A stretch of DNA of 41,788 nucleotides. Source: Novosphingobium hassiacum. GTDB taxonomy: Bacteria; Pseudomonadota; Alphaproteobacteria; Sphingomonadales; Sphingomonadaceae. The position numbers and the translations under genes were made by a program. The notes beneath the pieces are model-generated. The model was given only the letters and a program-made list of their open reading frames with translations. It was not told the origin of the DNA and ran no database searches. Within the stretch, counting starts at the first letter, position 1, and every line of letters begins with the position of its first letter. Location: assembly GCF_014196055.1 (NCBI RefSeq), contig NZ_JACICY010000008.1:119497-161284 (forward strand). The letters run 5' to 3'. Positions 34,358-41,788 of this stretch are shown in pieces.

Positions 34358-35638
34358 ATGGCCCGTCCCGACACATCCGAAGATGCCTCGCCCCAAGAAA
34401 TTCCCGGCGTTTCTGCGCGCAAGGCCGCGCTGCGCCTGCTCGATGCGGTGCTACGACGGGGGGAGCCGCTCGATCAGGCGGCGCCACCCATCCTGCGCGG
34501 GATTGAGCGCGGCGACGACCGCGCGCTGGCGACCGCGATTGCGCAGGAAGCGCTGCGCTGGATGAGCGATCTCGATGCGCTGATCGATCAGGCGACGCGA
34601 CAGGTGCTGCCGCAGGATGCCAAGGCGCGCAACGTGTTGCGGATCATGCTGGCGCAGGCGTTGCGGCTGGGCTTGCCGGGGCACGCGGTGGTCGCGACCG
34701 GGCTGCCGCTGCTGATGGGCGGTCCGCGACGGCTGGCCCATGGCGTGTTCTCGGCCGTGACCAAGGCCAACCCCAAGCTGCCCGATGCGCCGAGCCTGCC
34801 CGATGCGGTTGCGGATCGCTGGGATGTGGCATGGCCCGAGCGGGTCGAGGCGATTGCACGCGGGCTGGCCTTGCCGCCGCCGCTGGACCTGACCTTGCGC
34901 AACCCTGCGTTGACGGATGACTGGGTGGCGAAGCTGGAAGGCGTATCGCTCGCGCCGGGGCATGTGCGCATCGCCCGGGCGGGGGCGATCGACGCGTTAC
35001 CGGGCTTTGCCGAGGGTGCGTGGTGGGTGCAGGACCTGGCTGCCAGCGTGCCGGTCCGGCTGCTGGGCGCGGGCGAGGGGCGGCGTGCGCTCGATTTGTG
35101 TGCCGCGCCCGGTGGCAAGACGCTGCAACTGGCGGCGGCGGGCTGGCAGGTCACCGCGCTCGACAAGTCGGCGCGGCGGGTGGAGCGGCTGCGCGCCAAT
35201 TTGGAGCGGAGTGGGCTGAGTGCCGAAGTGGTGGTGGCCGATGCCCTGACGTGGGAGCCGGACGCGTCGTTCGACGCGATACTGCTCGATGCGCCGTGCA
35301 GCGCGACGGGCACGTGCAGGCGGCACCCCGATGTGTTGCACCGGCAGGCGAACTTGGCTGAGCTTGGCGAATTGCAGCGTGCGATGCTGGAGCGCGCGGC
35401 GGGCTGGCTCGCGCCCGGTGGCCAGCTGGTCTACGCGGTGTGCTCGCTCGAGCCGGAAGAGGGTGAGGCGCGGGCTGCGGCGTTCGATCTGCTGACGCCG
35501 GTGGCGGTGCGTGATGACGAACTGCCGGAGGGGATCGTTGCTGCTGATGGGTATTTCCGCGCCGACCCCGGCATGTTGCCAGAGGTCGGCGGGATCGACG
35601 GGTTTTTTGCCGCGCGGTGGGTAAAGTCCGTGGAATGA
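34358..35638 (+). CDS. rsmB: RsmB/NOP-family rRNA cytosine-C5 methyltransferase
   Basis: 426 residues. An N-terminal NusB-like RNA-binding domain (about 20-140: 'RKAALRLLDAVLRRGEPLDQ', 'LPQDAKARNVLRIMLAQALR') is followed by a SAM-dependent methyltransferase domain. That domain has 'LDLCAAPGGKTLQLAA' (motif I), 'LDAPCSATGTCRRHPDV' (motif IV cysteine) and 'LVYAVCSLEPEEGEARA' (motif VI catalytic cysteine). It should methylate 16S rRNA at C967 (E. coli numbering). Divergent from the DUF1674 gene with 73 bp between starts. Confidence 0.93.
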   Translation: MARPDTSEDASPQEIPGVSARKAALRLLDAVLRRGEPLDQAAPPILRGIERGDDRALATAIAQEALRWMSDLDALIDQATRQVLPQDAKARNVLRIMLAQALRLGLPGHAVVATGLPLLMGGPRRLAHGVFSAVTKANPKLPDAPSLPDAVADRWDVAWPERVEAIARGLALPPPLDLTLRNPALTDDWVAKLEGVSLAPGHVRIARAGAIDALPGFAEGAWWVQDLAASVPVRLLGAGEGRRALDLCAAPGGKTLQLAAAGWQVTALDKSARRVERLRANLERSGLSAEVVVADALTWEPDASFDAILLDAPCSATGTCRRHPDVLHRQANLAELGELQRAMLERAAGWLAPGGQLVYAVCSLEPEEGEARAAAFDLLTPVAVRDDELPEGIVAADGYFRADPGMLPEVGGIDGFFAARWVKSVE

Positions 35639-35650
35639 TCAGGGGTCGAG

Positions 35651-35731
35651 CACCCACCCCCGCCCCTCCCTTAAGGGAGGGGAGCGAGACTTATGGAGCC
35701 GCAGGCGAAATTAGTCGCAGCGGGGTGGGTG
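35651..35731. repeat. Palindromic repeat (family C) after rsmB
   Basis: A perfect 20-nt palindrome CCCCTCCCTTAAGGGAGGGG at 35663-35682 lies inside outer arms CACCCACCCCC (35651-35661) and CGGGGTGGGTG (35721-35731). It separates convergent rsmB and msrA and could terminate transcription from either side, though no T tract is present. Confidence 0.75.
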
Positions 35732-35753
35732 TTCGGCGCTTATTTGATGCACC

Positions 35754-36296
35754 TTACGCCTTCACCTTGTCCGCAAAACTCTTGCGCAGTTTCATCAGCT
35801 TGGGCGGGATGATCGCAAGGCAGTAGGGGTTGCGCTGGCCTTCGCCCTCCCAGTATTCCTGGTGGTAGTCCTCGGCGGGATACCACTTGGCCGGGCCTTC
35901 GATCGTGGTGACGATCGGCTGCGGCCAGTTTGCCTGGTTGCGCGCGATGCCGGCTTCGGCTTCGGCGCGCTGGGAGTCATCGAGCGGGAAGATCGCCGAG
36001 CGGTACTGCGTGCCGACGTCGTTGCCTTGCCGGTTCAATTGCGTCGGATCGTGCGTGGCAAAGAACATGTCGAGGATCTGGCCATAGCTGACCACGTCCG
36101 GATCGAACGTCACCGCGATCGCCTCGGCATGGCCGGTACTGCCCGAGCAGACCTGCTTGTAGGTGGGGTTTTCGACATGGCCGCCGAGGTAGCCGCTTTC
36201 GACCTTGCTCACGCCGATCACGTCGCGGAACACCGCTTCGGTGCACCAGAAGCATCCGCCGGCAAGAATCGCCGTTGCTTGTTCGCTCATGCGCAT
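35754..36296 (-). CDS. msrA: Peptide-methionine (S)-S-oxide reductase
   Basis: A 180-residue MsrA that repairs oxidised methionine. The catalytic motif '[12 protein letters not shown]' (Cys of GCFW) is near residue 15, followed by '[20 protein letters not shown]', '[15 protein letters not shown]', '[20 protein letters not shown]' and '[20 protein letters not shown]'. No signal peptide, so cytoplasmic. Two ATGs (36296 and 36290) follow AGGAG at 4 and 10 nt; either is possible. It is divergent from the exported methyltransferase-like gene, the two starts being about 69 bp apart. Confidence 0.96.
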   Translation of the reverse strand: MRMSEQATAILAGGCFWCTEAVFRDVIGVSKVESGYLGGHVENPTYKQVCSGSTGHAEAIAVTFDPDVVSYGQILDMFFATHDPTQLNRQGNDVGTQYRSAIFPLDDSQRAEAEAGIARNQANWPQPIVTTIEGPAKWYPAEDYHQEYWEGEGQRNPYCLAIIPPKLMKLRKSFADKVKA

Positions 36297-36364
36297 TAAT
36301 CTCCTTGAATGATTGCAAGATAGGCAGGCGCACCGCGCTTGTCATCGGCACGAAGGAGATTCCG

Positions 36365-37210
36365 ATGCGCAGACTTAGCCTTGCCGTGATGGTCGCCCTT
36401 GCCACTGCCAGCCTGGCCGGCCCGGTAGCCGCCCAGAAGGCGACGACGATCGATCCGGCGCTGGCGGCTGCGGTTGCCGATCCGCTGCGTGAAAAGGACC
36501 GTGCGCGCGACGTCTATCGCAAGCCTGATCAGACGCTGGCGTTCTTTCAGGTCGGCCCGACGATGAAGGTGGGCGAATACGCGCCCGGTGGCGGGTGGTA
36601 TTCGCGGCTGCTGGGGCTGTACCTCGGGCCGAAAGGCAAGCTGGTGGGGCTGTTTTTCGATCCAAATTCGCCCGCGTTCGGCGACAAGATGAAGGCCGGT
36701 ATCCGCGAAGGCGTGACCAAGTATCCCGGTGAAGTCGCCGGTTGGTCCAACCAACCTGCAGAGCGTTTCTCTGCCTTTGCACTCGACACCGTGCCCGAAG
36801 GAGAGAAGGGCACGTTCGACCGCATCCTGGTCATGCGCATGATGCACAACCTGTTGCGGTGGAATCTTGCCGACCACGAAATCAAGGCGATGCGCGAACT
36901 GCTGAAACCCGATGGTATGATCGGGATCGAGCAGCACCGCGCCAAGCCGGATGCACCTTATGCGTTTACCGATGGCTCGAAGGGCTACTTGCGTGAGGCG
37001 GACGTGATCAAGTTCATGGAGGTGAACGGGTTCACCTTTGTCGGCAAGAGCGAGGCCAATGCGAATCAGAAGGATCCGGCGAACTGGCCAGAAGGCGTGT
37101 GGACGCTGCCGCCTTCGATGGATGGCGCGAAGGATGACGCGACCAAAGCGCGGTTGACGGCCATCGGCGAGAGCGACCGGATGACGCTGCTGTTCCGCAA
37201 GCGGCCGTGA
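36365..37210 (+). CDS. Exported methyltransferase-like protein (COG4798 type)
   Basis: 281 residues. A clear signal peptide ('MRRLSLAVMVALATASLAGP' then 'VAAQK') precedes a Rossmann-like methyltransferase domain with 'LAFFQVGPTMKVGEYAPGGG' (a motif-I-like glycine loop), 'FDRILVMRMMHNLLRW' and 'MRELLKPDGMIGIEQHR'. Predicted methyltransferases with signal peptides form a known but uncharacterised family; SAM is not thought to be present in the periplasm, so the real activity is unclear. ATG 36365 follows AAGGAGA at an ideal distance, which excludes the longer open frame starting at 36275. Confidence 0.85.
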   Translation: MRRLSLAVMVALATASLAGPVAAQKATTIDPALAAAVADPLREKDRARDVYRKPDQTLAFFQVGPTMKVGEYAPGGGWYSRLLGLYLGPKGKLVGLFFDPNSPAFGDKMKAGIREGVTKYPGEVAGWSNQPAERFSAFALDTVPEGEKGTFDRILVMRMMHNLLRWNLADHEIKAMRELLKPDGMIGIEQHRAKPDAPYAFTDGSKGYLREADVIKFMEVNGFTFVGKSEANANQKDPANWPEGVWTLPPSMDGAKDDATKARLTAIGESDRMTLLFRKRP

Positions 37211-37260
37211 AGCACATGGCGACGGTTGAATCCGGCGCGCCGGGGGCTTAGGTCCGACCC

Positions 37261-38109
37261 ATGAGCCAGATCACCGTCGCCGCCCTGCAACTTGCCCTCA
37301 ACGCGGGCGAGGCCGAGAATATCGCCGCTGTTGCCGCGCTGGTCGAACAGGCGGCGGCAGGAGGCGCGCAAGTCGTACTGCCGCCCGAGCTGTTTGCAGG
37401 GCCGTACTTCTGCAAGGTCGAGGATGAGGCGCTGTTCGCGCTGGCCTATCCGCTCGATCAGGACCCCTCGGTGCGCGAAATGAGGAAACTCGCCAAGGCG
37501 CTCGGGGTCGCGATTCCGACCAGCTTTTTCGAGCGCGACGGGCACCACTATTACAACACGCTGGCGATGGTCGGGCCAGACGGCGAAGTCATGGGCATCT
37601 ATCGCAAGAGCCACATTCCCGATGGGCCGGGGTACGAAGAGAAGTTCTATTTTCGCCCGGGTAACACCGGATTCAAGGTGTGGGACGTGTTTGGCACGCG
37701 CATCGGTGTGGGCGTGTGCTGGGACCAGTGGTACCCCGAATGCGCGCGCGCGATGGCGCTGATGGGCGCTGAAGTGCTGTTCTATCCGACCGCAATCGGA
37801 TCCGAGCCCTATGACGAGGATCTCGACACCAGCCGGATGTGGCGGCGCGCGATGCTGGGCCATGCGGTGTCGAACTGCATGCCGGTGATCGCGGCCAACC
37901 GCATCGGGCGGGAAGACGGCCAGAAGTTTTATGGCCACAGCTTTATCAGCGACGAATGGGGCGATTACCTGGCCGAGTTCGGCGCAGGCGAGACCGGCGT
38001 GCTGAGCGCAACGATCGACTTGGAACGCGCAGCCAAGCACCGCGCGGGCATGGGCTTCTTCCGCGATCGTCGGCCGCAATTGTATACGCGCCTTTCCGAG
38101 GACGTGTGA
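37261..38109 (+). CDS. aguB: N-carbamoylputrescine amidase
   Basis: A 282-residue nitrilase-superfamily amidohydrolase that converts N-carbamoylputrescine to putrescine, CO2 and ammonia in the arginine-agmatine polyamine route. The catalytic triad is Glu43 in 'LPPELFAGPYFC', Lys116 in 'IYRKSHIPDGPGYEEKFYF' and Cys153 in 'GVGVCWDQWYPECAR'. The wording of these segments is specific to AguB rather than to general nitrilases. It overlaps folK by 4 nt. Agmatine deiminase (AguA) is not in the window. Confidence 0.94.
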   Translation: MSQITVAALQLALNAGEAENIAAVAALVEQAAAGGAQVVLPPELFAGPYFCKVEDEALFALAYPLDQDPSVREMRKLAKALGVAIPTSFFERDGHHYYNTLAMVGPDGEVMGIYRKSHIPDGPGYEEKFYFRPGNTGFKVWDVFGTRIGVGVCWDQWYPECARAMALMGAEVLFYPTAIGSEPYDEDLDTSRMWRRAMLGHAVSNCMPVIAANRIGREDGQKFYGHSFISDEWGDYLAEFGAGETGVLSATIDLERAAKHRAGMGFFRDRRPQLYTRLSEDV

Positions 38110-38597
38110 ACCGCTACCTGATCGCGTTGGGATCGAACCAGCGGCATGTGCGCTGGGGCGGGCCGAGGGCGATCCTGCGTGCGGCGGTAGCGGACTTGGC
38201 GACGCGACAGTTGGTGGTGGAGGGGGTGAGCGCTTGGACGCGGAGCCGTCCGCTGGGACCGTCGTTGCGGGAATACGCGAACGGGGCCGTGGTGGTGCGC
38301 AGCGGTCTGGAGCCGCGCGAGATGCTGGCGGTTCTGCAAGCCATCGAGGTTGCGTTCGGGCGCAAGCGACAGGGGCAGCGGTGGCGGTCGCGGACGCTGG
38401 ACCTCGACATCGTGCTATGGTCTGGCGGGTGCTGGGCGGACGAGGTGCTGATGGTGCCGCACCGCGAGTTTCGCGCGCGGGCGTTCGTGCTCGGCCCTGC
38501 CGTGCAGATCGCGCCGCGCTGGCGTGACCCTGTGTCCGGATTGACGCTCAAACATCTGCGCGCCCGCTTGACCCGCCGCGCCCCGCCCCCTAGGTGA
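38106..38597 (+). CDS. folK: HPPK: 2-amino-4-hydroxy-6-hydroxymethyldihydropteridine diphosphokinase
   Basis: 163 residues, transferring pyrophosphate from ATP to 6-hydroxymethyl-7,8-dihydropterin in folate synthesis. It shows 'RYLIALGSNQRHVRWGGPRA', 'NGAVVVRSGLEPREMLAVLQ', 'FGRKRQGQRWRSRTLDLDIV' (the R-RxxDLDI signature) and 'VPHREFRARAFVLGP'. The GTG start overlaps the aguB stop (GTGA). The C-terminal tail is Arg-rich. The frame is open far upstream inside aguB, but homology starts here. tRNA-Lys follows 38 bp downstream. Confidence 0.94.
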   Translation: MNRYLIALGSNQRHVRWGGPRAILRAAVADLATRQLVVEGVSAWTRSRPLGPSLREYANGAVVVRSGLEPREMLAVLQAIEVAFGRKRQGQRWRSRTLDLDIVLWSGGCWADEVLMVPHREFRARAFVLGPAVQIAPRWRDPVSGLTLKHLRARLTRRAPPPR

Positions 38598-38635
38598 CGC
38601 GCCACGTCAGGCGCTTTGCGTACCTGAACCGGTGT

Positions 38636-38720
<85 letters not shown>

Positions 38721-38778
38721 CTGGCACTTTTTGGACTGTGTGGATCGCCGGAATTTCCATCGTTGTCACAAGCGAGTA

Positions 38779-38883
38779 TCACTGGCTAATCACCAAGCCT
38801 TCCGGAGGTTGTCTGCATTGCATCTTGCCGACCGCCTTGGTCGCCCATAACACCACTTTGCACGCTGTTTTGTTCGCGGGCAT
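38779..38883 (-). CDS. Possible 34-residue peptide divergent from the dGTPase genes
   Basis: A short frame beginning 'MPANKTACKVVLWATKAVGK' and ending 'MQCRQPPEGLVISQ', with AGGAG 7 nt upstream of the ATG, an ideal spacing. It is basic and contains two cysteines; no family is recognised. The good ribosome binding site and its place at the left end of the element support it, while the short length and lack of known relatives count against it. The rest of 38712-39081 holds nothing else I can support. Confidence 0.4.
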   Translation of the reverse strand: MPANKTACKVVLWATKAVGKMQCRQPPEGLVISQ

Positions 38884-39081
38884 ATTGACACTCCTGGCCG
38901 TTCCGTGATTCTTATCCCTGCATACAACGGCGGCGTAAGATGGATGACGGGGCGCTCTGCAATCCACGGCGTGGTCGCAAGACCCAATTGCGACTCAATC
39001 TTTCAGTATGGCATTCACGATGCCACCGTTAACCCTGCTTGTGAGGGAACGGTAAGGGCGCCCAATAGTAGGAGATATACC

Positions 39082-39300
39082 ATGGCTGTCGATACTCCTC
39101 CTCAGGACAACGAAATCCTCGATCTGATTGGCGCGCACGAGGGCCATATGGATCCGAACGCGCTTATCGCGGCCCTCTGCGATGCTCACCAGATGAGTAA
39201 TGTGATCGAAGCGCTCCAGCGGGCGATTGAGCGTGGCAAAATCACCCTCGACAGTGAGGGGATGGTGATCTCCACTGTATCTCTGGCTCACGCCGCTTAA
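39082..39300 (+). CDS. 72-residue element-encoded protein, possible small winged-helix protein
   Basis: The protein reads 'MAVDTPPQDNEILDLIGAHE', 'GHMDPNALIAALCDAHQMSN', 'VIEALQRAIERGKITLDSEG' and ends 'MVISTVSLAHAA'. Predicted order is helix, helix, helix, then two short strands, as in a compact winged-helix domain, so a DNA-binding or dGTPase-regulating role is conceivable; this is inference. AGGAG (39070-39074) precedes the ATG by 7 nt. The dGTPase gene begins 15 nt after its stop, indicating one operon. Composition is AT-richer than the chromosome. Confidence 0.7.
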   Translation: MAVDTPPQDNEILDLIGAHEGHMDPNALIAALCDAHQMSNVIEALQRAIERGKITLDSEGMVISTVSLAHAA

Positions 39301-39315
39301 GCGCGCGCAGTAGTT

Positions 39316-40662
39316 TTGTCAGCCCTCGACGCGGATCGTACCGCTCGCTGTCATAGTACCGATGACGCCTCACCAACAGATCAACGGCGATCCTTCGAGC
39401 GGGACAGAGATCGTGTATTGTATTCCTCGGCCTTCCACAGGCTTGCTGGTGTAACGCAGATCGTCCGCGCCGGCGAGCTTGATATTTTCCACACACGCCA
39501 GCAACATACGTACAAGGTTGCCCAGATTGGCCGCCGATTGGCGGAGAATTTACTCCGCAAACAAGAAGCGGCAGCCCGGCTGCATGGCCTCGATCCCGAG
39601 GTGGTGGAAGCTGCATGCTTGGCGCACGATCTTGGGCACCCCCCATTCGGTCACGCTGCCGAATCAGAGTTGGACAAGATAGTTACGGATCCGACATGCT
39701 GCGGTGGCGTGAAAGAAGATGCCGCCCCAGACGGCTATGAAGGCAACGCGCAAACGTTTCGCATATTAACCAAGCTTTCAGTCCGGTATGGTCGCGAGAG
39801 TCCTGGCCTTGATCTTACGCGAGCAACCCTCGCGGCCACACTGAAATATCCATGGCTTCGAGATCGAAACGTGGAGAAAAAGGCTGGTAAATGGTCCGCA
39901 TATGAGACCGAGCGCCGGGAATTTGAGTGGGCGCGACAGCATTGTCGAGGTGAATTCAAAACCGCTGAAGCCGAATTGATGGATTGGGCGGACGACATTT
40001 CTTATTCGGTGCATGATTTGGAGGATTTCCACAGGGTCGGCATCATTCCTTGGAGCGAAATACTCTCTGAGACTGATACGTCTGGTTTGATCACAGGGGC
40101 TGTAAAGTCTTGGACCAAAGACCCGTCCATGCCCGCTGATGCAAACGCACGAATGAAATCAGCGTTAGAGCGGATCAAGCGAAAGATCGTCATTTTCCCG
40201 AGCATGACACACGAAGTATACGACGGGTCGCGTGAACAGCGGCGGCAGCTTCGCAACTTCGGTTCAATCTTGATTGGCACCTACGTTCGTGCGGCATCCC
40301 TTGCCAATGGGCATGATGGACCGGCAGTGGTCATCGAGCAGACCGCAGAAGATGAAGTGCGGCTACTCAAATATTTCGCGCGCAAGTACGTCATCGGACT
40401 TCCGGCACTACATGCCCAGCAGTATGGTCAGAAGCGGATTGTACGAGACCTCTTTTCAATTTTTCTGGCAGAAGGGAAAGTCGGAGGTTCGAAGCTTTTA
40501 CCAGCTCGAATGCGCTATATTTGGGAAGACAATTCCGGCGTTGCCCCGGCGCGTCTTGCAGCGGATTGTGTCGCATCCTTGTCCGAGAACGAGGCTTATC
40601 AGTTGCATCACCGCTTGACGGGCAGCAACAGCGGATTGATCTTAGATCCTATAGTTCGTTGA
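39316..40662 (+). CDS. dgt: dGTP triphosphohydrolase (HD-domain dNTPase), element cargo
   Basis: About 448 residues of the dGTPase family, which converts dNTPs to nucleoside plus triphosphate. It has 'RDRVLYSSAFHRLAGVTQIV' (31-50), metal ligands His64 in 'RQQHTYKVAQIGRR' and His104-Asp105 in 'CLAHDLGHPPFGHAAE' with further histidines 108 and 113, and the fourth ligand region 'LMDWADDISYSVHDLEDFHR' (221-240). All HD residues appear intact, so it should be active. The only usable start in frame is TTG 39316; no strong ribosome binding site precedes it, so translation may be coupled to the small upstream gene. Codon use is clearly less GC-biased than chromosomal genes. Members of this family protect against phages by dNTP depletion. 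Confidence 0.9.
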   Translation: MSALDADRTARCHSTDDASPTDQRRSFERDRDRVLYSSAFHRLAGVTQIVRAGELDIFHTRQQHTYKVAQIGRRLAENLLRKQEAAARLHGLDPEVVEAACLAHDLGHPPFGHAAESELDKIVTDPTCCGGVKEDAAPDGYEGNAQTFRILTKLSVRYGRESPGLDLTRATLAATLKYPWLRDRNVEKKAGKWSAYETERREFEWARQHCRGEFKTAEAELMDWADDISYSVHDLEDFHRVGIIPWSEILSETDTSGLITGAVKSWTKDPSMPADANARMKSALERIKRKIVIFPSMTHEVYDGSREQRRQLRNFGSILIGTYVRAASLANGHDGPAVVIEQTAEDEVRLLKYFARKYVIGLPALHAQQYGQKRIVRDLFSIFLAEGKVGGSKLLPARMRYIWEDNSGVAPARLAADCVASLSENEAYQLHHRLTGSNSGLILDPIVR

Positions 40663-40734
40663 GTCTCGACGGATCGCAGTTTTGATAGCCTCGTAGTTTA
40701 CCGGCAATGGAATGCGCTGGCCTTGGGGCTGGCT

Positions 40735-40791
40735 GGACTTTTAATCTGTAGGTCTCGGGTTCGAGTCCCGACGGGTCCACCATTTGATTTT
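40735..40791 (+). repeat. attR: 57-bp direct repeat copy 2 (tRNA-Lys 3' half)
   Basis: Identical to 38664-38720: part of the anticodon arm, the T arm, acceptor 3' strand, CCA and TTTGATTTT. The 5' half of the tRNA is missing, so it is a fragment and not a second tRNA gene. It marks the right end of the element. Confidence 0.9.
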
Positions 40792-40955
40792 TCGGCTTTT
40801 ATCCATAATTTCCGGACCGGTGGAAAGAGCCGTTCGATCCGTCGCTGCTGGCCGGTCTCGCGGCCGAGCGAGCGCAGATTCTGGCGCAGATCGTCGCAGC
40901 CGAGCAGGCGATGGCCGACCGACCAGCGCAAATCAGGGTGTGCGGCGGGTGCGTG

Positions 40956-41786
40956 TCAGGTCGTCGCGACTGCGAGGGGCGTGCGTCTTTCGTCCAGATC
41001 GATGACGACGTCCGCCCGGTTCGGCATTTCGGCGAGAATGTGCCGCGAGAGCCGCTCGTAGAACATCACGAAGCGCTGGATCGCAGCTGTGTCCATGAGC
41101 GCCGTGGCATGCCGGGCGGCATCGCCGAGGCTCTGGCGCAGCGTTTCCTCCTGCTGTTCACGCCATCGTGCGACGACTTCGAAGCACGGGGCTCGCAGCA
41201 TGACCAGCAGGTCGATCCGAGCGAAGAGATCCTGATATCCTCTGCCCAGACAGTCGTTCGCGTGGGTGCGCCAGCGGCAGTCGGCGTCTTCCTCTGCTTC
41301 GAGGACGTTGACTGGCGTTGCCAGCGCCGCTTCCTGTTCGGGCCTTGCGCCCACGCACCAGCCTTCGAACAGGATCACGTCGAACGGAGCATCGACCTTT
41401 CGCCACTGGTCAGGTGGGAGAAGATCGTCGCTCGACTTGTCGAACACGGGGAGGGCAACCGGTCCGGGCCGTTTCAGGGCATCGAGCAGTGCAAGCCCCA
41501 AGGGCACGTCGTGCGTTCCCGGCACGCCCCTCACGGCAAACAGGGGATGCACCCGCTCGGCAACCTCGGCGCGCGCGGAGCGCGACAGGTACAGATCGTC
41601 GAGAGACAGGCTCGCGCTACGCAGGCCCTTTTTTGCGAGCGCTTCGGTCAAGCCGCGCGTCAGCCAGGTTTTCCCGCTGCCCTGCGCACCGCAGTTAGCG
41701 TCCGCGCTCGTGGTGTAATTTCCGGTGTAGGCGATGGTGTATTCCGGGGTGGGGCATGCCCCACCCCGGAATGCGGCGTCGCTGGT
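40956..41786 (-). CDS. Glycerate-kinase-like P-loop kinase (COG4240 type), 5' end damaged or missing
   Basis: The recognisable protein runs leftward from about 41693. A Walker A motif 'CGAQGSGKTWLTRGL' (codons 41693-41650) is followed by 'SLSLDDLYLSRSARAEVAER', 'RGVPGTHDVPLGLALLDAL', 'LPVFDKSSDDLLPPDQW', 'FDVILFEGWCVGARPE' and 'RFVMFYERLSRHILAEMPNR'. These are the signatures of the D-glycerate 3-kinase/Tda10-like family. The frame stays open to the window edge, but beyond 41693 the residues no longer look like the family and no ATG or GTG occurs, while a 32-nt palindrome lies there. The true 5' end is therefore outside the window, or lost or misassembled. Confidence 0.82.
   Translation of the reverse strand, partial: TSDAAFRGGACPTPEYTIAYTGNYTTSADANCGAQGSGKTWLTRGLTEALAKKGLRSASLSLDDLYLSRSARAEVAERVHPLFAVRGVPGTHDVPLGLALLDALKRPGPVALPVFDKSSDDLLPPDQWRKVDAPFDVILFEGWCVGARPEQEAALATPVNVLEAEEDADCRWRTHANDCLGRGYQDLFARIDLLVMLRAPCFEVVARWREQQEETLRQSLGDAARHATALMDTAAIQRFVMFYERLSRHILAEMPNRADVVIDLDERRTPLAVATT
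41741..41772. repeat. Perfect 32-nt palindrome near the right end
   Basis: ATTCCGGGGTGGGGCA at 41741-41756 is the exact reverse complement of 41757-41772. It may be a real repeat or a fold-back artefact at an assembly end. It interrupts the 5' region of the kinase gene. Confidence 0.8.
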
Positions 41787-41788
41787 GG

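Noticed and set aside
40735..40791. Second tRNA-Lys gene
   Set aside because: Only the 3' half is present, with no D arm or 5' acceptor strand, so it is an attachment-site copy.

Overview
The window reads as chromosome from a high-GC alphaproteobacterium of the order Sphingomonadales, with Novosphingobium or Sphingomonas as the best guess. Pointers are a serine palmitoyltransferase next to its own acyl carrier protein (glycosphingolipid synthesis), a DivK-type single-domain regulator, a DksA with a reduced zinc site, SecB beside a Tim44-like protein, and several families of palindromic intergenic repeats. Both ends look poor. Bases 1-135 are dominated by homopolymer runs, and the last 50 bases hold a 32-nt perfect palindrome in front of a kinase gene that has lost its start.

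Layout. 0.2-5.4 kb: a glutathione transferase and dapE, then a leftward tim44-like/mltA/smr operon divergent from secB. 5.5-9.0 kb: murJ, trpS and a Gly-rich lipoprotein. 9.1-17.7 kb: leftward dut-coaBC and ubiB-ubiE with mutM divergent, interrupted by a four-gene block (DUF4345-like, cupin, DUF1993, acyltransferase 3). 17.8-22.1 kb: an SLC13-type permease, an exported S9 peptidase and a secreted three-repeat protein. 22.2-24.5 kb: SGNH hydrolase, spt and acp, the first steps of sphingolipid synthesis. 24.6-29.0 kb: an orphan Pycsar-effector-like membrane protein, divK and a tightly overlapping DUF3572-HAD-RidA-GDPD-FemAB-like operon. 29.1-30.3 kb: a more AT-rich gene of probable foreign origin. 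30.3-38.6 kb: housekeeping and regulatory genes (Sel1, dksA, PilZ, a peptide-binding lipoprotein, DUF4112, a 58-residue DUF1674 protein, rsmB, msrA, an exported methyltransferase-like protein, aguB, folK).

The most notable region is 38.66-40.79 kb. An intact tRNA-Lys(TTT) gene is followed 2,071 bp downstream by a perfect 57-bp copy of its 3' half plus 9 flanking bases. The two copies look like attL and attR of a very small integrated element. It has no integrase and appears to carry only a 72-residue protein, an HD-domain dGTP triphosphohydrolase (a family with known anti-phage members) and perhaps a 34-residue divergent peptide. I read it as a minimal tRNA-anchored cargo element, possibly a defence element mobilised in trans.

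All functional statements come from reading motifs and context in the sequence. No database search was run.
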